The notes: generated by a model from the letters alone, not told the origin. 64,000 nucleotides of DNA from Lepidostoma basale (GCA_022606425.2 JAHDVF020000840.1:1612001-1676000); one strand, 5' to 3'; counted from the stretch's first letter, positions 44,801-53,081 are shown. Numbers and translations: made by a program.

Positions 44801-47800
44801 TGTTCTCCATTTAGGTCATTTTTATTGACTATTAATCAGACTGTTTTGACAATTACTGCGGTATGCAATATGATTGTTCAATCAGCCAGAAAATACGGCA
44901 ATATGCTCCCAACATCCAGCATATAAAAATACATTCATAATACGGCTGTCTCAAAATAAAATAATGATGATATATACATGAAATGTGTGCTGGACAGACA
45001 ATGGAACAAAAATATACATTTAATAACTAAGTTACTTCAAGTACATTCTTAAAAATTATCATCTCAATTATAGTTTATTATTTTTTTTTTACTTAACTTA
45101 TAACTAACTAACTAACTAACTAACCATCACGCCGTCTCCCCGAGGGGTAGGCAGAAAGAATGGACTGCCACAATTTTCTTTCCTGACATATTTCTCTCGT
45201 TTCCTCAACATTCATACATCGTGTCATGCACGCGCGTCGATTTCTCTGACACCTCACATGGCCGACATTCAATATTTTATTTATTTGATCGTGCCACGTT
45301 TTCCTCGGTCTTCCTCTATTTCTGGTTCTATTTACATCATTAACATATAATTTTTATACAATTCTTTCTTCATTCATTCTTTCCATATGTCCAAACCATC
45401 TTAATGATCCTTTCATTATTTTGTTCATGACACCATCATTCGCACCGCATTCACTTCTTATATTTTCATTCGACACTCTATCATACACAGAGTATCTACA
45501 CATTCGTCTAAGAGATCTCATCTCTACAGCTCTACTTTCATCCTTCTTTTGCCAGTTCCATGCTTCGCTTCCATACATAAGGGTCGGTAGAAGAACACCA
45601 TTGTGCACTGCCATTCTAGCTTTTTTGGATAGGTTTTTGTTTGCGATGACAACTTTAAGTGCACCAGTCACATTGTTGCCTGCTACTACTTAAATTAAAA
45701 AATACTTAAATTATTATACATTATTAAACACTACTTAAATTATTGAAGAAAATAAAGTCGTATTAAACAAAATAAGTACCCAAAGTCAAAGTAATGAAAA
45801 CAAAAGTAAATTTAAATTCGGTTAGAGGAAAGTGGTGTCTAGATATATTCAGATGACATTGTTCAGTTTTGAAAACAATATTTTTAAAACATGTGTGTCA
45901 TTTTTTTTATACAACAAACTTTTTATCCAGTAATAAAATGTTGAAATGTGATATTGTAGTTCTGCCAGTAGACATTTTTATTTAAGTTGCTATTTAATAT
46001 AAATTATTGTCAGTTTTTCTCTGGGATATACAATACATAAACTAAAAATAAAGAAACATTTGCCAAAAAACCTTTCAACATTTATATTTGGAAATTTATG
46101 AAATAAACAATGTTTATTTCATTTTGAAACAACACTTAAACAAACAAACCATCACGCCGTTTCCCCGTAGGGGTAGGCAGATAGAATGGACCGCCACACT
46201 ACTCTATCCTGGCAAACCTCTCTAGCTTCCTCCACATTCATACGAGTCATACACGCACGTCGATTCCTCCGACTTCCAACATGACCAACCTTTAAAATTT
46301 GATTAATTTGGTCATGCCATGTTTTTCTCGGTCTGCCTCGACTTCGTACTCCATTTACATCATTAATATTATATACTTAAAAATCTCAAATGCTGATATA
46401 AGAAAGGAATGTAGAGCGGAAGAAGGTATTATGAACAAAATTATGAAATGATCGCTGCGATGGTTCGGACATATGGAACGCATGGATGGAGAAAGAATGG
46501 TTAACACTTTATTTTAAAATTAAAAATTTAATTAACATAAACATGTTTCGGAGTCACAAGCCCTTTAACAGTGTATCGTTTATAAAAAATAAATATTTTT
46601 AAATAAATTTCATGAATGTGGTCAGTTTTTGACAGATGCTAAAAAAAAGTTTTGAAATCAAAAGTTAATTTTTAATTTTAAAATAACGTTCTGTACTATC
46701 AAGTTATAAATATTGTTCAATATGAATCCGCAACACAAAGTAATGGTGAATATAGAAGAAACTAATTATTGAATATTTGTGCATTTAATCCATGGTTACA
46801 GTATTAAATGTTTATTTTATGAATTATTTTTAACTCGACTTTGTAAAAATACAATACTGCGCACTAAAAATAATTCATTATTTATGTGTAATAAAAGTTA
46901 CAATGATAAGTAGGTGGTACATATGACGATAAATTTTACGATGGTATTTTTATTGAATGGATCAACAATAATATTATAAGAATGTATGATAACAGTCAAA
47001 TAGTTTCGAAAGCATTTGGCGTGTGGATCGCCAGGCACAGAAGTGAAGGTAAAGGAAGGAGGCATCGCCAGACTTTTATTGAAAGTGAAGTGACCTAGAT
47101 TTCTTATTTCAAGAGCACATGGCTAGAACCACTGTTAGGTAATATGGTGTAGGCATGTATACACAAAACAGTGGCAGCCAGTTTTTCATACACACTACAT
47201 GAGTGCAAGATTTATTCATATTTATACACATATTGTGATTTAATTAAATTAGAAAATGAAAAAAAATATATATATATTTTTTCGATAGAGTTTTTCACAA
47301 TGTTATATTTGCAATAACTATCCGTCTCTCCGAAGTGGTAGGCAGAAAGAATGAACTGCCACACTTTTCTTACCTGACAAACTTCTCTTGCTTCCTCAAC
47401 ATTCATACATCATGTCATGCATGCACGTCGATTGTTCTGACTCAATATTTTTTTGATTTATTTATTCGTGTCACGTTTTCCCCGGTCTTCCTCTATTTCT
47501 AGTTCAATTTACATCTTAAACGTATACTTTCTTAACCATTCTTTCTCCATCAATGCGCTCCATATGTCCGAACCAACGCAGCGATCCTTTCATAATTTTG
47601 TTCATAATACCTTCTTCCGCTCTACATTCCTTTCTTATATAAGCATTTGAGATTCTGTCGTATATCGTTCTACCACACATACTTCTTAGGGACCTTATCT
47701 CTATCACATTTATTCTGTTCTCATCTTTCTTCTGCCAATTCCATGCTTCGCTGCCACACATTAGGGTTGGGACCAGAAATCCATTGTGAAAGGCCGCTTT

Positions 47801-50658
47801 CGCTTTCATTGATAAATTGTGATTATTGATAAGATGGAATATGTCAATACAAGCAAACAATACCATTTCAATATGAAAAAATAAATGCATTTTATTATAA
47901 ATATCATAGACTGTCTCTGTTATATTGAGACAATTCTATGAATTACCCACAATACATAAAATGGGTGTGATAGGTTGTGTAACCGATTTCAACACTCTCT
48001 TTTTTTTACTGACATACAAATAATGATATATTGCCTTAAGACATGCACTCTATTGGCAATACTGGATGTAATTTATCTCCAATTATTGTAGCTTACTTGT
48101 CACAATCACAACATTCTTTCGTAGACAATTTTTGAAGTGAATCAAATTTAAAACAAACTTTTGTTTTATATTTTATTGGGATTTAATCAAATTATTTTGA
48201 CTGTTAAAATATACAACACTGTTGCGACAGCTGTTTCCCCAACCGAAGTTGGCATCATCAGGTGTTCAGTTGTTTGTTTCATAGTGTTTCGGCCAAAACA
48301 ATGGACCATTAAATTATTTTGACAAAATATTGTACAATATTTAATCAGTTTTCAATATGTCATATAATTTATATCAAATAAATAAACACTGACCATATGG
48401 ACAAATAAAAAATATTTACATTATTCTAACGTGACCGACATTTAATATATAGTCAAAGTAATTGATTTGCGTGCATGACACATTGTATGAATGTAGAGGA
48501 AGCGAGAGAAGTATGTCAAGACAGAACAATGTGGCAGTCGAATCTTTCTGCCTACCCGCAGAGGCTTACCATAACGAGATAGCGTGATAGTTAGTTAGTT
48601 AGTTAACATTGTCCTATTAAATTACTTAAGAATAGAACATTTCATGTTGTATTATACAATTTTAAAATATTAAATATAAAAAATTCCCCAAATGATAAAC
48701 AATATATATGAAAGCACCCCCTTTGAAAGACATTAAATCAAAATTTACATTTGTTGCAATTATTTAAAACTCCTAAAAACGGCAATTCATCCAGATCCAG
48801 ATACACAAAGAAATAATGTAAAAATCCTGTAAATAAATGTTTACTGTACGACCCACCACGTAAGAAACAAAATGGTGATTATCTTTTCCCCTTTGAAAAA
48901 TATTTTGAACTGCAATGACTTGTATTTATTGAAGTTTTGTAAAAATAAATAATTTACAGTGCATTGGAGTTGCAGAAAGCTGATTTTGTAATTTGTGAAT
49001 AACATAAACTTGCCTCGTGTATATAGCTAATTGCACAAAGTCAAAATTAATTGGAGGCAACTTTGGAATGTTTGCGATTTATGTGATTTCACAAAGAGAG
49101 GCGATTACATATCATATTCTATTTGCAATATTAAATATATTCAAATCAAGAGAGTGATATGAAAGTCAAATTATGAAAATTAAAAATCAAACCCAAGATA
49201 CTCATTTATAAGTCAAGTATTCGGCCCCCACAAGTATTTATAAAATGAATAAGAAATAATGAACTTAATTATATTTTAAGTAAAAAACCAATACCCATAC
49301 ATGTATTAACCAGCAGCAAGTGTGCAGCTGGCAACATTTACAGCTCATATTTAAATGTATATTATAAACCTTTTTACTTTAGTTCCTTACTACTAAATTG
49401 TATGTTATATTATGGTGAACTGGAACTATCTGTTTAAGCTGCAAATGTAGTCAGCCATAGTTCGAGACCATTATTTTACTGTAAATGAAGTCAACCGCAT
49501 AATGAGGGTTAATAACCACTGACTGTTGTGTCTTTGATATTTGTGTACAATGTTTATTCTTAAAGATATAATATTTTATGATTTAAAATGGAGATGAAAG
49601 ATTGTGAAATTAAATGTGTGATGTCACACATGATGATAATTAATTAGTTGAGAAATCATATTGTTGACATTACAAAAACAGTCTCAAATACCAACTCATA
49701 CACAAATGCAATGAGGTTACATTATGCAATAGTAAAAATATTACAAGTACTTAAATATCTAATGAGAAATAATAAAAAAATAAACAAGTAACTCATTAAT
49801 TTAAAACTACAAATTTATTTAAATTATGATTTTAACTGCAACAGCTTCATTGTTATTTAGAGGCTATTTTAGCAAAACAAAGTAATATTAAAATGTACAA
49901 GTGATGATTATAAATTTATAACATGCAAATTTTATACATGTTCAGTTTTGTTTAGATGTATTTAAAACAAATTATGAATTCGAGATGTAAAAACAGTTGC
50001 TATATTACTAAAATATACAAGCATTTCCTTTTAACCACTGTTATTTAAACATTCAGTTTTTTCACATTCATTATTAAAATAATATTGATATTCAGCTAAC
50101 ATGTTTTATAAATATAATGCCTGATAAAAAAGTCACTTATTCATCCTTTACTGTCAAAGTGATGTATCCATCATGTGAACCTTAAAATTAATAGATACTA
50201 TGTGTATAATATAAAGATTTAATGTAACAAAGACAAAGCAACAAATAAATATTTTTGTAGCAAGATAATTATTAGATTAAACTCCCCAACAGACATTATC
50301 TGAATCATAATGGGATAAAATTAAAGCAATTACATTGAATAAATAATAAGACAAAAAATATATACAGTAATGTTGACCCAAAATAAAATTAAAATAACCT
50401 AGCTTACTCATATAATGAAAATTAATGTGATTTAACGGGTACTCAGGATAAATAAACTAATATATGTACTTACCATACAAATGCATTAACGAACAATAAA
50501 AATCCTATGCTCAGGGGAATGTTCTTCCAGAGCAGGATGTCTTCCAGCGTGGAAAGATAGGGCCGCAGGAGCCACAGCAGGCGGTCTTCGATGGTCGGCG
50601 GGGGTTTGGGACGACGCCAATTTATTATGCGTCTAAATAAATTCGAAAAGATTGTCAT
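32884..50658 (-). CDS. RETREG: Reticulophagy regulator (RETREG/FAM134 family)
   Basis: Six exons on the minus strand: 50,474-50,658 (ATG at 50,658), 42,508-42,745, 41,586-41,784, 37,861-37,989, 34,796-34,927 and 32,884-32,981. GT/AG borders and phases agree throughout, giving 326 residues. RETREG proteins are ER-membrane reticulon-homology proteins that curve the membrane and recruit Atg8/LC3 to ER destined for autophagy. Paired hydrophobic segments lie at about 46-90 (LSIGFLLFVNAFVWW, then PILGLVGAALTMCAVLDAI) and 142-190 (KFCFLMCVGISTLWLVVWSC and the next segment), the two hairpins of the domain. The C-terminal half is Ser/Asp/Glu-rich and disordered and ends DSDSDFELVDKDDL, an Atg8-interacting motif (F318-x-x-V321) preceded by acids like the DDFEL of mammalian members. 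Introns are loaded with repeats. The start is head-to-head with the sloth locus. The mammalian paralogue that corresponds best is not decided. Confidence 0.88.
33107..33907 (+). repeat. SINE S1, copy 4, split by a MITE
   Basis: Head and 5' body at 33,107-33,210 (GGCCGAGTGGTAAGTGC, GGTTCGATTCC) and the 3' body at 33,771-33,907 (TGGTGTAGAATTCACGTGAC, CCCTTTACATCGATTTGGCT). The gap is exactly filled by the TIR element at 33,211-33,770. It lies in RETREG intron 5. Confidence 0.85.
33211..33770. mobile_element. 560-bp MITE in SINE S1, 4-bp TSD TGGT
   Basis: Termini CTAATGTGCAAAGGCAA and TTGCCTTTACACATTAG are inverted repeats with one mismatch. TGGT is duplicated at 33,207-33,210 and 33,771-33,774, while other S1 copies have CTGGTGTAG once. 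Inside, GCCGCAAGTT-like 10-mers recur in both orientations (33,231; 33,471; 33,531; 33,731; 33,740), probably sub-terminal binding repeats. There is no coding capacity. The superfamily is undecided; 4-bp duplications occur in Sola, Ginger and Chapaev types. Confidence 0.85.
33908..34083. repeat. Foldback repeat HF-B with hammerhead-like core
   Basis: Arms GTATTTGCATCTAAACCACT through GAGAATAAACT, and the complement, meet around 33,997 with few mismatches. It abuts the SINE tail. The architecture matches HF-A, but the sequence outside the core differs. Confidence 0.85.
33939..33978 (-). ncRNA. Hammerhead-ribozyme-like motif, intact core (HF-B)
   Basis: Minus strand: CACC, CTGACGA, a hairpin (GCTCC...GGAAC, one mismatch), GAAA, the palindrome ACCGGT overlapping its last A, T, then GGTG. 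This keeps CUGANGA and GAAA, a perfect 4-bp stem I (CACC/GGTG) and a GUU cleavage triplet. The opposite arm (34,008-34,053) has a mutated core (CTAAGAA). Confidence 0.6.
34375..34560 (-). mobile_element. RTE-like LINE fragment
   Basis: CTTCCTCAAAATTCATACAT, then CACCATTCTTTTCTCATCCA and CTAATTGATCC, in the order of the minus-strand LINE 3' region at 45.2-45.4 kb. Degenerate. Confidence 0.6.
34968..35400. other. RETREG intron 4, proximal part
   Basis: 34,985-35,120 has a GC-richer block with GTTCCCCCGATGTTGGCGAT, similar to 10,035-10,060, and GGTTACTGCCCCCTGGTGGG. It is probably an unassigned retroelement end. The remainder is featureless. Confidence 0.3.
35405..35640 (+). repeat. Unnamed interspersed repeat R1, copy 1
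   Basis: Shares AAATGTGGCCTGGCA, CGAGTGAGGTTGACGAAAGG and CCCTATAACAGCCTCGGGTA with 62,722-62,895 in the same orientation. It is likely the 3' end of a retroelement. Confidence 0.65.
35805..35991 (+). pseudogene. Unidentified protein-like fragment interrupted by mariner
   Basis: Open for about 60 codons after a TAA. It reads YDPGVKVSDHILRDLRYHKD then HSRTPKVDFKLTESLAVVVQ and GGVALHFISPYLPAGY. Composition and codon use look protein-like, unlike the flanks. Beyond the mariner element the plus strand continues with ALLVFRVSSNTRGDIM (about 36,931-36,980) after a one-base frame change. It could be a decayed retroelement ORF or a lost exon. I do not recognise the family. Confidence 0.35.
35993..36930 (-). 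mobile_element. Mariner (irritans-like) element, inactivated
   Basis: TIRs start CGAGGCATATCC at both ends and are flanked by TA (35,991-35,992; 36,931-36,932); 938 bp. The minus strand encodes mariner transposase: ORF 36,311-36,628 has YYETLKKLRRAIQNKRRGML and LLHDNARPHTAN with the second catalytic Asp. A TAG stop then breaks DSFK/DVLNHPAHSPDLAPSDYYLF, which holds the third Asp. N-terminal parts are shifted or missing. Located in RETREG intron 4. Confidence 0.85.
37430..37525 (+). mobile_element. LINE C-terminal scrap (CR1/Jockey-like)
   Basis: The plus strand reads NFGDRAFAVAGPSAWNNLSA followed by DLKCIGG, the conserved C-terminal block of many non-LTR reverse transcriptases. Confidence 0.6.
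38020..38155 (-). repeat. SINE S1, copy 5 (degenerate 5' part)
   Basis: Complement blocks TTATTGGCACGTGAATTACA, TCAGACCAAAAACAG, TATTGAACCCGGGAACTTCG and GAAGGCCGCCA of family S1. Confidence 0.7.
38551..38800 (+). repeat. SINE S1, copy 6
   Basis: Complete: GTGGCCTTCGTGGCCAAGTG, GGTTCGATTCCCGGCG, the CACTGTCTCTTTGGTCTGG body, a CCCTTTACATCAATTTGGTT block and a tail of AATAAT repeats. Confidence 0.85.
39090..39405. repeat. Repeat rich in GAGTCGACTC-type boxes, hAT-like end
   Basis: GGGTTGTGCGATCCGCTCAT, then recurrent AGAGTCGACT, GAGCGAGTGAGCGA and AAAGTGAGCTGACTC motifs. The pattern resembles sub-terminal repeats of hAT elements, but neither a paired end nor a target duplication was found. 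Confidence 0.35.
39435..39700 (+). mobile_element. LINE 3' end
   Basis: The plus strand reads CDQIKELISLSLAAAWRLTG then DRSTWRAMVNGVQDGHDPQS and a stop, the typical end of a non-LTR retrotransposon ORF in arthropods. Confidence 0.65.
39908..40150 (+). repeat. SINE S1, copy 7
   Basis: GACGACCTTTGTGGCCGAGT, GGTTCGATTCCCGGCG, GGTCTGGTGCAGAATTCACG and CCCTTTACATCGATTTGGCT, with an AATAATAATA tail. It is complete and little diverged. Confidence 0.88.
40453..41450 (-). mobile_element. RTE-like LINE, C-terminal RT region
   Basis: On the minus strand an open frame (about 41,450 to 40,487) starts within reverse transcriptase: TKGAKQGCVMSPWLFNLYMD, then NCLLYADDAVLVADSADELQ with the catalytic YADD, GKSKVMVFEREE, FVYLGSMFTADG, RRVGAGNKVNGALR, the NAVEMRSLRPMCGRTIYDRI thumb and SRGRPRKIWHDQI. 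The 3' tail is GTTT repeats at 40,458-40,477. The 5' end is truncated, so finger motifs and the endonuclease are missing. It is the largest copy of the family in the window and lies in RETREG intron 3. Confidence 0.85.
41787..42507. repeat. RETREG intron 2 with an FB1 foldback MITE
   Basis: 41,924-42,140 is an FB1 hairpin (GATGACGTAAAACTTCAAG, TTTTCTAGAAGT, CATTATCAAATTTAAACATT, TGATAATGCCTTAGCAAGG, AACTAGAAAACGGATGTTTT). The rest is AT-rich. Confidence 0.7.
42788..43217 (+). mobile_element. Non-autonomous Helitron-like element
   Basis: It starts TCTATATATATAAAAC after an A and has the lepidopteran-style block CATTTATAACTCAAGAACAG, GTGGACAGATTTTGATGAT. It ends GAAGTTAACCGGGTCAGCTAG followed by T (5' TC ... 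CTAG 3', A/T target). 430 bp, no Rep/helicase. The hairpin before CTAG is weak. It lies in RETREG intron 1, close to exon 2. Confidence 0.65.
43265..43790 (+). mobile_element. Non-LTR retrotransposon fragments, two partial copies in a row
   Basis: 43,265-43,460 reads RTKHLLRTAKMKTLRLIVGR... with a DIVSWSRQ block. 43,490-43,790 restarts with GVGARADTVKTKQVLGT and RLKICEADDIIRWS, then PRGRPPK. Same family as 7,140-7,490. Both are full of stops. Confidence 0.55.
44222..44463. repeat. Foldback MITE, about 100-bp arms
   Basis: The left arm (TGTTTTTCAGAAGTAGCACA, CATCCAGTAACC, GGGCGGACAAAAATCTGTCT) is mirrored by AGACAGTTTTTTGTCCGTCC and GGTTACTGGATGTGTGCTAC, with an AT-rich centre. The arms match closely, so it is fairly young. 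Only one copy was seen. Confidence 0.8.
44465..45098. other. RETREG intron 1, featureless stretch
   Basis: AT-rich, with no gene or recognised repeat. Confidence 0.35.
45099..45690 (-). mobile_element. RTE-like LINE 3' portion with TTAG tail
   Basis: The plus strand starts AACTAACTAACTAACTAACC, then CATCACGCCGTCTCCCCGAG. Minus-strand ORF 45,354-45,671 encodes TGALKVVIANKNLSKKARMA, MYGSEAWNWQKKDESRAVEM and GSLRWFGHMERMNEERIV. It supplies the empty site for the 9-bp duplication at 621/1137. It differs from the 40.4-kb copy in its tail. Confidence 0.8.
46138..46502 (-). mobile_element. RTE-like LINE with 5' inversion
   Basis: 46,138 to about 46,378 is the minus-strand 3' end (AAACAAACAAACCATCACGC, then the PRK...VNGV region). 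From about 46,379 to 46,502 the next upstream part, ISNADIRKECRAEEGIMNKI then SLRWFGHMERMDGERMV, is on the plus strand. TSD AACACTT at 46,131-46,137 and 46,503-46,509 encloses the whole, so both segments inserted together. Confidence 0.8.
46520..47320. other. RETREG intron 1, repeat scraps
   Basis: 46,540-46,585 has the degenerate hammerhead-like string ATGTTTCGGAGTC/AACAGTG. 46,980-47,100 reads like a helix-turn-helix scrap (QIVSKAFGVWIARHRSEGKG). No host gene. Confidence 0.35.
47325..47825 (-). mobile_element. RTE-like LINE 3' portion
   Basis: Minus-strand ORF 47,516-47,890 includes LMCGSEAWNWQKKDENRINV and GSLRWFGHMERIDGERMVKK. The 3' block with GTCTCTCCGAAGTGGTAGGC is at 47,325-47,350. 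The tail has been lost. Confidence 0.75.
48221..48265 (-). ncRNA. Hammerhead-ribozyme-like motif, single arm
   Basis: Minus strand: CTGATGA, then a 5-bp hairpin with UUCG loop (CCAAC TTCG GTTGG), GAAA, the palindrome ACAGCTGT overlapping its last A, and C. The core and a GUC cleavage triplet are intact and stem II is the best of the set. Stem I is weak next to the core (only the first pair), though AACAC/GTGTT could pair further out. Confidence 0.5.
48430..48606 (+). mobile_element. RTE-like LINE 3' end, TTAG tail
   Basis: CATGACACATTGTATGAATG, TAGAGGAAGCGAGAGAAG and the tail GTTAGTTAGTTAGTTAAC on the plus strand. Mirror image of the minus-strand copies. Confidence 0.7.
48607..50470. other. 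RETREG intron 1, 5' part
   Basis: AT-rich. Related blocks of the TGGCTGGCTACATTTG end occur near 49,310-49,500 (GCAAATGTAGTCAGCC). Nothing else recognised. Confidence 0.35.
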
Positions 50659-51305
50659 TCTGAATGAGTCAGCTTTTGTTTACAGTTAAAATTATAGTAT
50701 CACAAAAACGCTTTAATTTCTTAAAAGGCAGAACGCAATGCCGAAGTATCACATTGCAAAAAAATAATACTCGGTAAAAAAAATCACAGAACAAAAAATA
50801 GGAACACAATCTTGGCACTCAAATTCGGCACTTTTTCACTTATGCAGTTGAGCGATTAATATTAATAAAGCGATTTATTTAACGAATTACGCGTGATATT
50901 CGGAAACCTTGAAAAATTGTTGACATCGTTCAACGATACAAATGCGATACACGACAAATCGAATCGCAGTGGTGCGGATTTGCAATAAATATTTTGACAT
51001 TCAAACAAATGTGGTGTGGACGTAACTAAAATATTCAAAGCAATATGAAGTTCTTACCCCCAAGTCATAATCAATTTTAAAAATATCTTATAGAAAAATA
51101 GTTCCTAATAACATGACTTTAAGTATGATATTCGTATGAGTACGACGATGTGTTTTTTTTTCATTCATAGATAGTTCAAATTCAGGAATCTGTCATTGGT
51201 CATTCTGCGCAGCTGAGTATAGTGAGGTTAAGTGTTATGTCATCTTTCCACTGAGTTAAGTGTCGAAAATAACTTATATTTTTTGCATATTATAAATACA
51301 AACTA
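50659..51305. promoter_or_regulatory. Divergent promoter region, RETREG / sloth1-sloth2
   Basis: 647 bases separate the two start codons, which point away from each other. No repeat element intrudes, in contrast to the neighbouring introns. Both 5' UTRs and probably a shared bidirectional promoter must lie here. No TATA box or named motif is claimed. Confidence 0.5.
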
Positions 51306-51518
51306 ATGATATTCAATCGTCCGATTCGAGGACTGTTTGATAAATGGCCCGGAAAAGCGTATTTTGGAAACTATAGATTTTTACCGCTGTTTGTATTCTT
51401 TGGAGCAACACTAGAATTTACAATGATCCATTGGCGCCCCGGCGGTGCAAACTTTTACCACACATTTAAAAAACGTCAAGCTAAGAATTTTGTTGAGGAC
51501 ATTTTGGCTCAACCTTAA
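51306..51518 (+). CDS. sloth1: Sloth1 / UQCC5 (SMIM4) homologue, first cistron
   Basis: A 70-residue mitochondrial inner-membrane microprotein needed for respiratory complex III assembly in the families known from flies and humans. Visible blocks are a basic N-terminus, GKAYFGNYRFLPLFVFFGAT with one membrane segment (about 24-40), LEFTMIHWRPGGANFY and a basic Lys/Arg stretch. The pattern matches human SMIM4/UQCC5. It is intronless. The ATG at 51,306 has C at -3, a weak initiation context. A second ORF starts 32 bases after the stop. In Drosophila sloth1 and sloth2 come from one dicistronic mRNA, and the same layout is seen here. Confidence 0.88.
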   Translation: MIFNRPIRGLFDKWPGKAYFGNYRFLPLFVFFGATLEFTMIHWRPGGANFYHTFKKRQAKNFVEDILAQP

Positions 51519-51550
51519 TTTTGTGTCCAGGATTCAAGAAAGAAATAGCC

Positions 51551-51772
51551 ATGCCGCTGGGAATGTCCACTGGTGCCTACCTAAAACTTACCATTTCCGC
51601 AGTGTTGAGTATGGCCCTCGGATCTCAGCTAGTACACATGTATTACGAACCATTGAAGGATTTAAATGTTTATATTGATAATGAAATATCAAGTCTTCAG
51701 CCGGATATCCAGCAAAAAGTGAGATCTCGAATGGCTGCAAACAGTGAGAGAACTGGAGTGATAAAACATTGA
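51551..51772 (+). CDS. sloth2: Sloth2 / UQCC6 (Brawnin) homologue, second cistron
   Basis: 73 residues from the ATG at 51,551 (context GCC-ATG, G at -3, stronger than the first cistron). STGAYLKLTISAVLSMALGS forms a single membrane segment (about 9-26), then QLVHMYYEPL, the same order as Brawnin/UQCC6 (TYLK, membrane segment, VVHRYYRP). It is a small complex III assembly protein of the mitochondrial inner membrane. No splice acceptor or separate promoter is visible in the 32-base gap from sloth1, so it is probably translated from the same mRNA by leaky scanning or reinitiation. Upstream in-frame TTG at 51,521 is not preferred. Confidence 0.85.
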   Translation: MPLGMSTGAYLKLTISAVLSMALGSQLVHMYYEPLKDLNVYIDNEISSLQPDIQQKVRSRMAANSERTGVIKH

Positions 51773-52232
51773 TTTCGTTGAGTAGTTCATATGAGAGAAC
51801 ACACCGTTGAGTGAACATTGTTATTAGTCGTGAAGGATAAAGATTGTAATAAAAATATAATTGATTGCGCATGTTTTTTTTTTCTCTCTTAATGATATCA
51901 AATTAAAACTTTTTTAGGGTGATCAAACAAGCATAAAATTTAAACATCTGCATAATACGTTGTGTGGGACGAAAAAGTTGTTTTTTCTATGGCATTTGGA
52001 CCAATCACAATATTGAAAATAGGACAGATGCTCCGCGGCTCTATACATGGAACAACAGCAAAACCCACACAGAATGATTTATTTATGTTTAGTTTGAATT
52101 ATTCACTCTCATGATTGATGGGTATACTATAATAATAAAGTATGCTGAAATAATAAAATATAAACTTTGATATAAAGCCATTACTTGGTGGTTTGACATA
52201 TTTAAAAATAAAACTAAACACTTTTCACTTAC
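51773..52232. other. Downstream of sloth2
   Basis: Transcript end (AATAAAAATATAATTG near 51,849-51,864) and AT-rich spacer. Confidence 0.4.
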
Positions 52233-52478
52233 GAAGGGAGGCACGACATAGGAAATTGATTTCAGAATGGGATTTTGCAGGATAGTAGTACCCTTTGAGA
52301 GTTCATCCATAGCCAAAGTAAGAAATTGCAATAGACAGCTAATTTCTATAAAAAAAATCCTACCGTTATTTATGTTAGGAATTTGGTCATCAGTATCAAT
52401 AGCTAAGTGGTTGAGAGTATAGCTTGCCTTCTTTATTTCGCTGTTTCCTAGTTTATTAAAATTATTACGATTTTCCAT
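52233..52478 (-). CDS. Unassigned short exon-like frame
   Basis: Minus-strand frame from ATG 52,478 (MENRNNFNKLGNSEIKKASY) through MDELSKGTTILQNPILKSIS to a strong donor CTTC/GTAAGT at 52,233. Polar N-terminus, then a hydrophobic middle. No acceptor or next exon is evident before sloth2, so it may be a lone gene fragment or a retroposed piece. No family recognised. Confidence 0.25.
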
Positions 52479-52551
52479 CTTCAGGTAGATACTATTTTTA
52501 CAGCTAAAAACAAACAATATTCAGTGTTGCCCTAGAAATAATGTAATCGTA

Positions 52552-52710
52552 ATCGGGTGGTGGTCTAGGGGTAGAACGTTTGGCTCCTATCCAGGGGACT
52601 TGGGTTCAAGCCTGGATACGACCAGATTCCTTCTTCATATAAATGAGCTATTTTCTCCTCATAAAAAAATCTAATACCATTGATTTAGATCTTTGGTGGC
52701 TAGTATTTTT
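52552..52710 (+). repeat. SINE family S2, copy 2
   Basis: tRNA-like head: TGGTGGTCTAGGGGTAGAAC (A-box region) and TTGGGTTCAAGCCTGGA (B box GGTTCAAGCC), with body CGACCAGATTCCTTCTTCAT. Same family as 31,738-31,920. Confidence 0.75.
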
Positions 52711-53081
52711 TTTTAAATTAAAATTTCCATATTAAATCAGATATTGTGAAATTTTTCATTCTGAAATGTTTGTCTTATAGGATTCAAATATTTTGAAGCA
52801 TGTCAAACAGTAATAAAAATTCAATTGAAATTATGTTACTCTTTAATTGATACAGTAATAAAATGTAATTTTTGTCCAATCGAATACATAATACTACAAT
52901 TCAATTCAAAACTTTATTATGGGACCTGGTAAGGTACTACGCTGATTTTGGGTACACTCTTATTTAAACTCCTGAGAGTAGGTACTGACACTTGAGAGTA
53001 GTTAATATGATGTTGATTGGATCTCTGGCATCATCTAAGTTTTTCATATTAATAATAAGTATGTCAAATAAAATGAACACT

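Noticed and set aside
51521..51550. Upstream TTG start for sloth2
   Set aside because: It would remove most of the spacer and add a non-conserved stretch. The ATG at 51,551 gives the length and N-terminus typical of the family.
52552..52625. Possible tRNA gene (second type)
   Set aside because: The same head and body recur at 31,738-31,920; it is SINE family S2.
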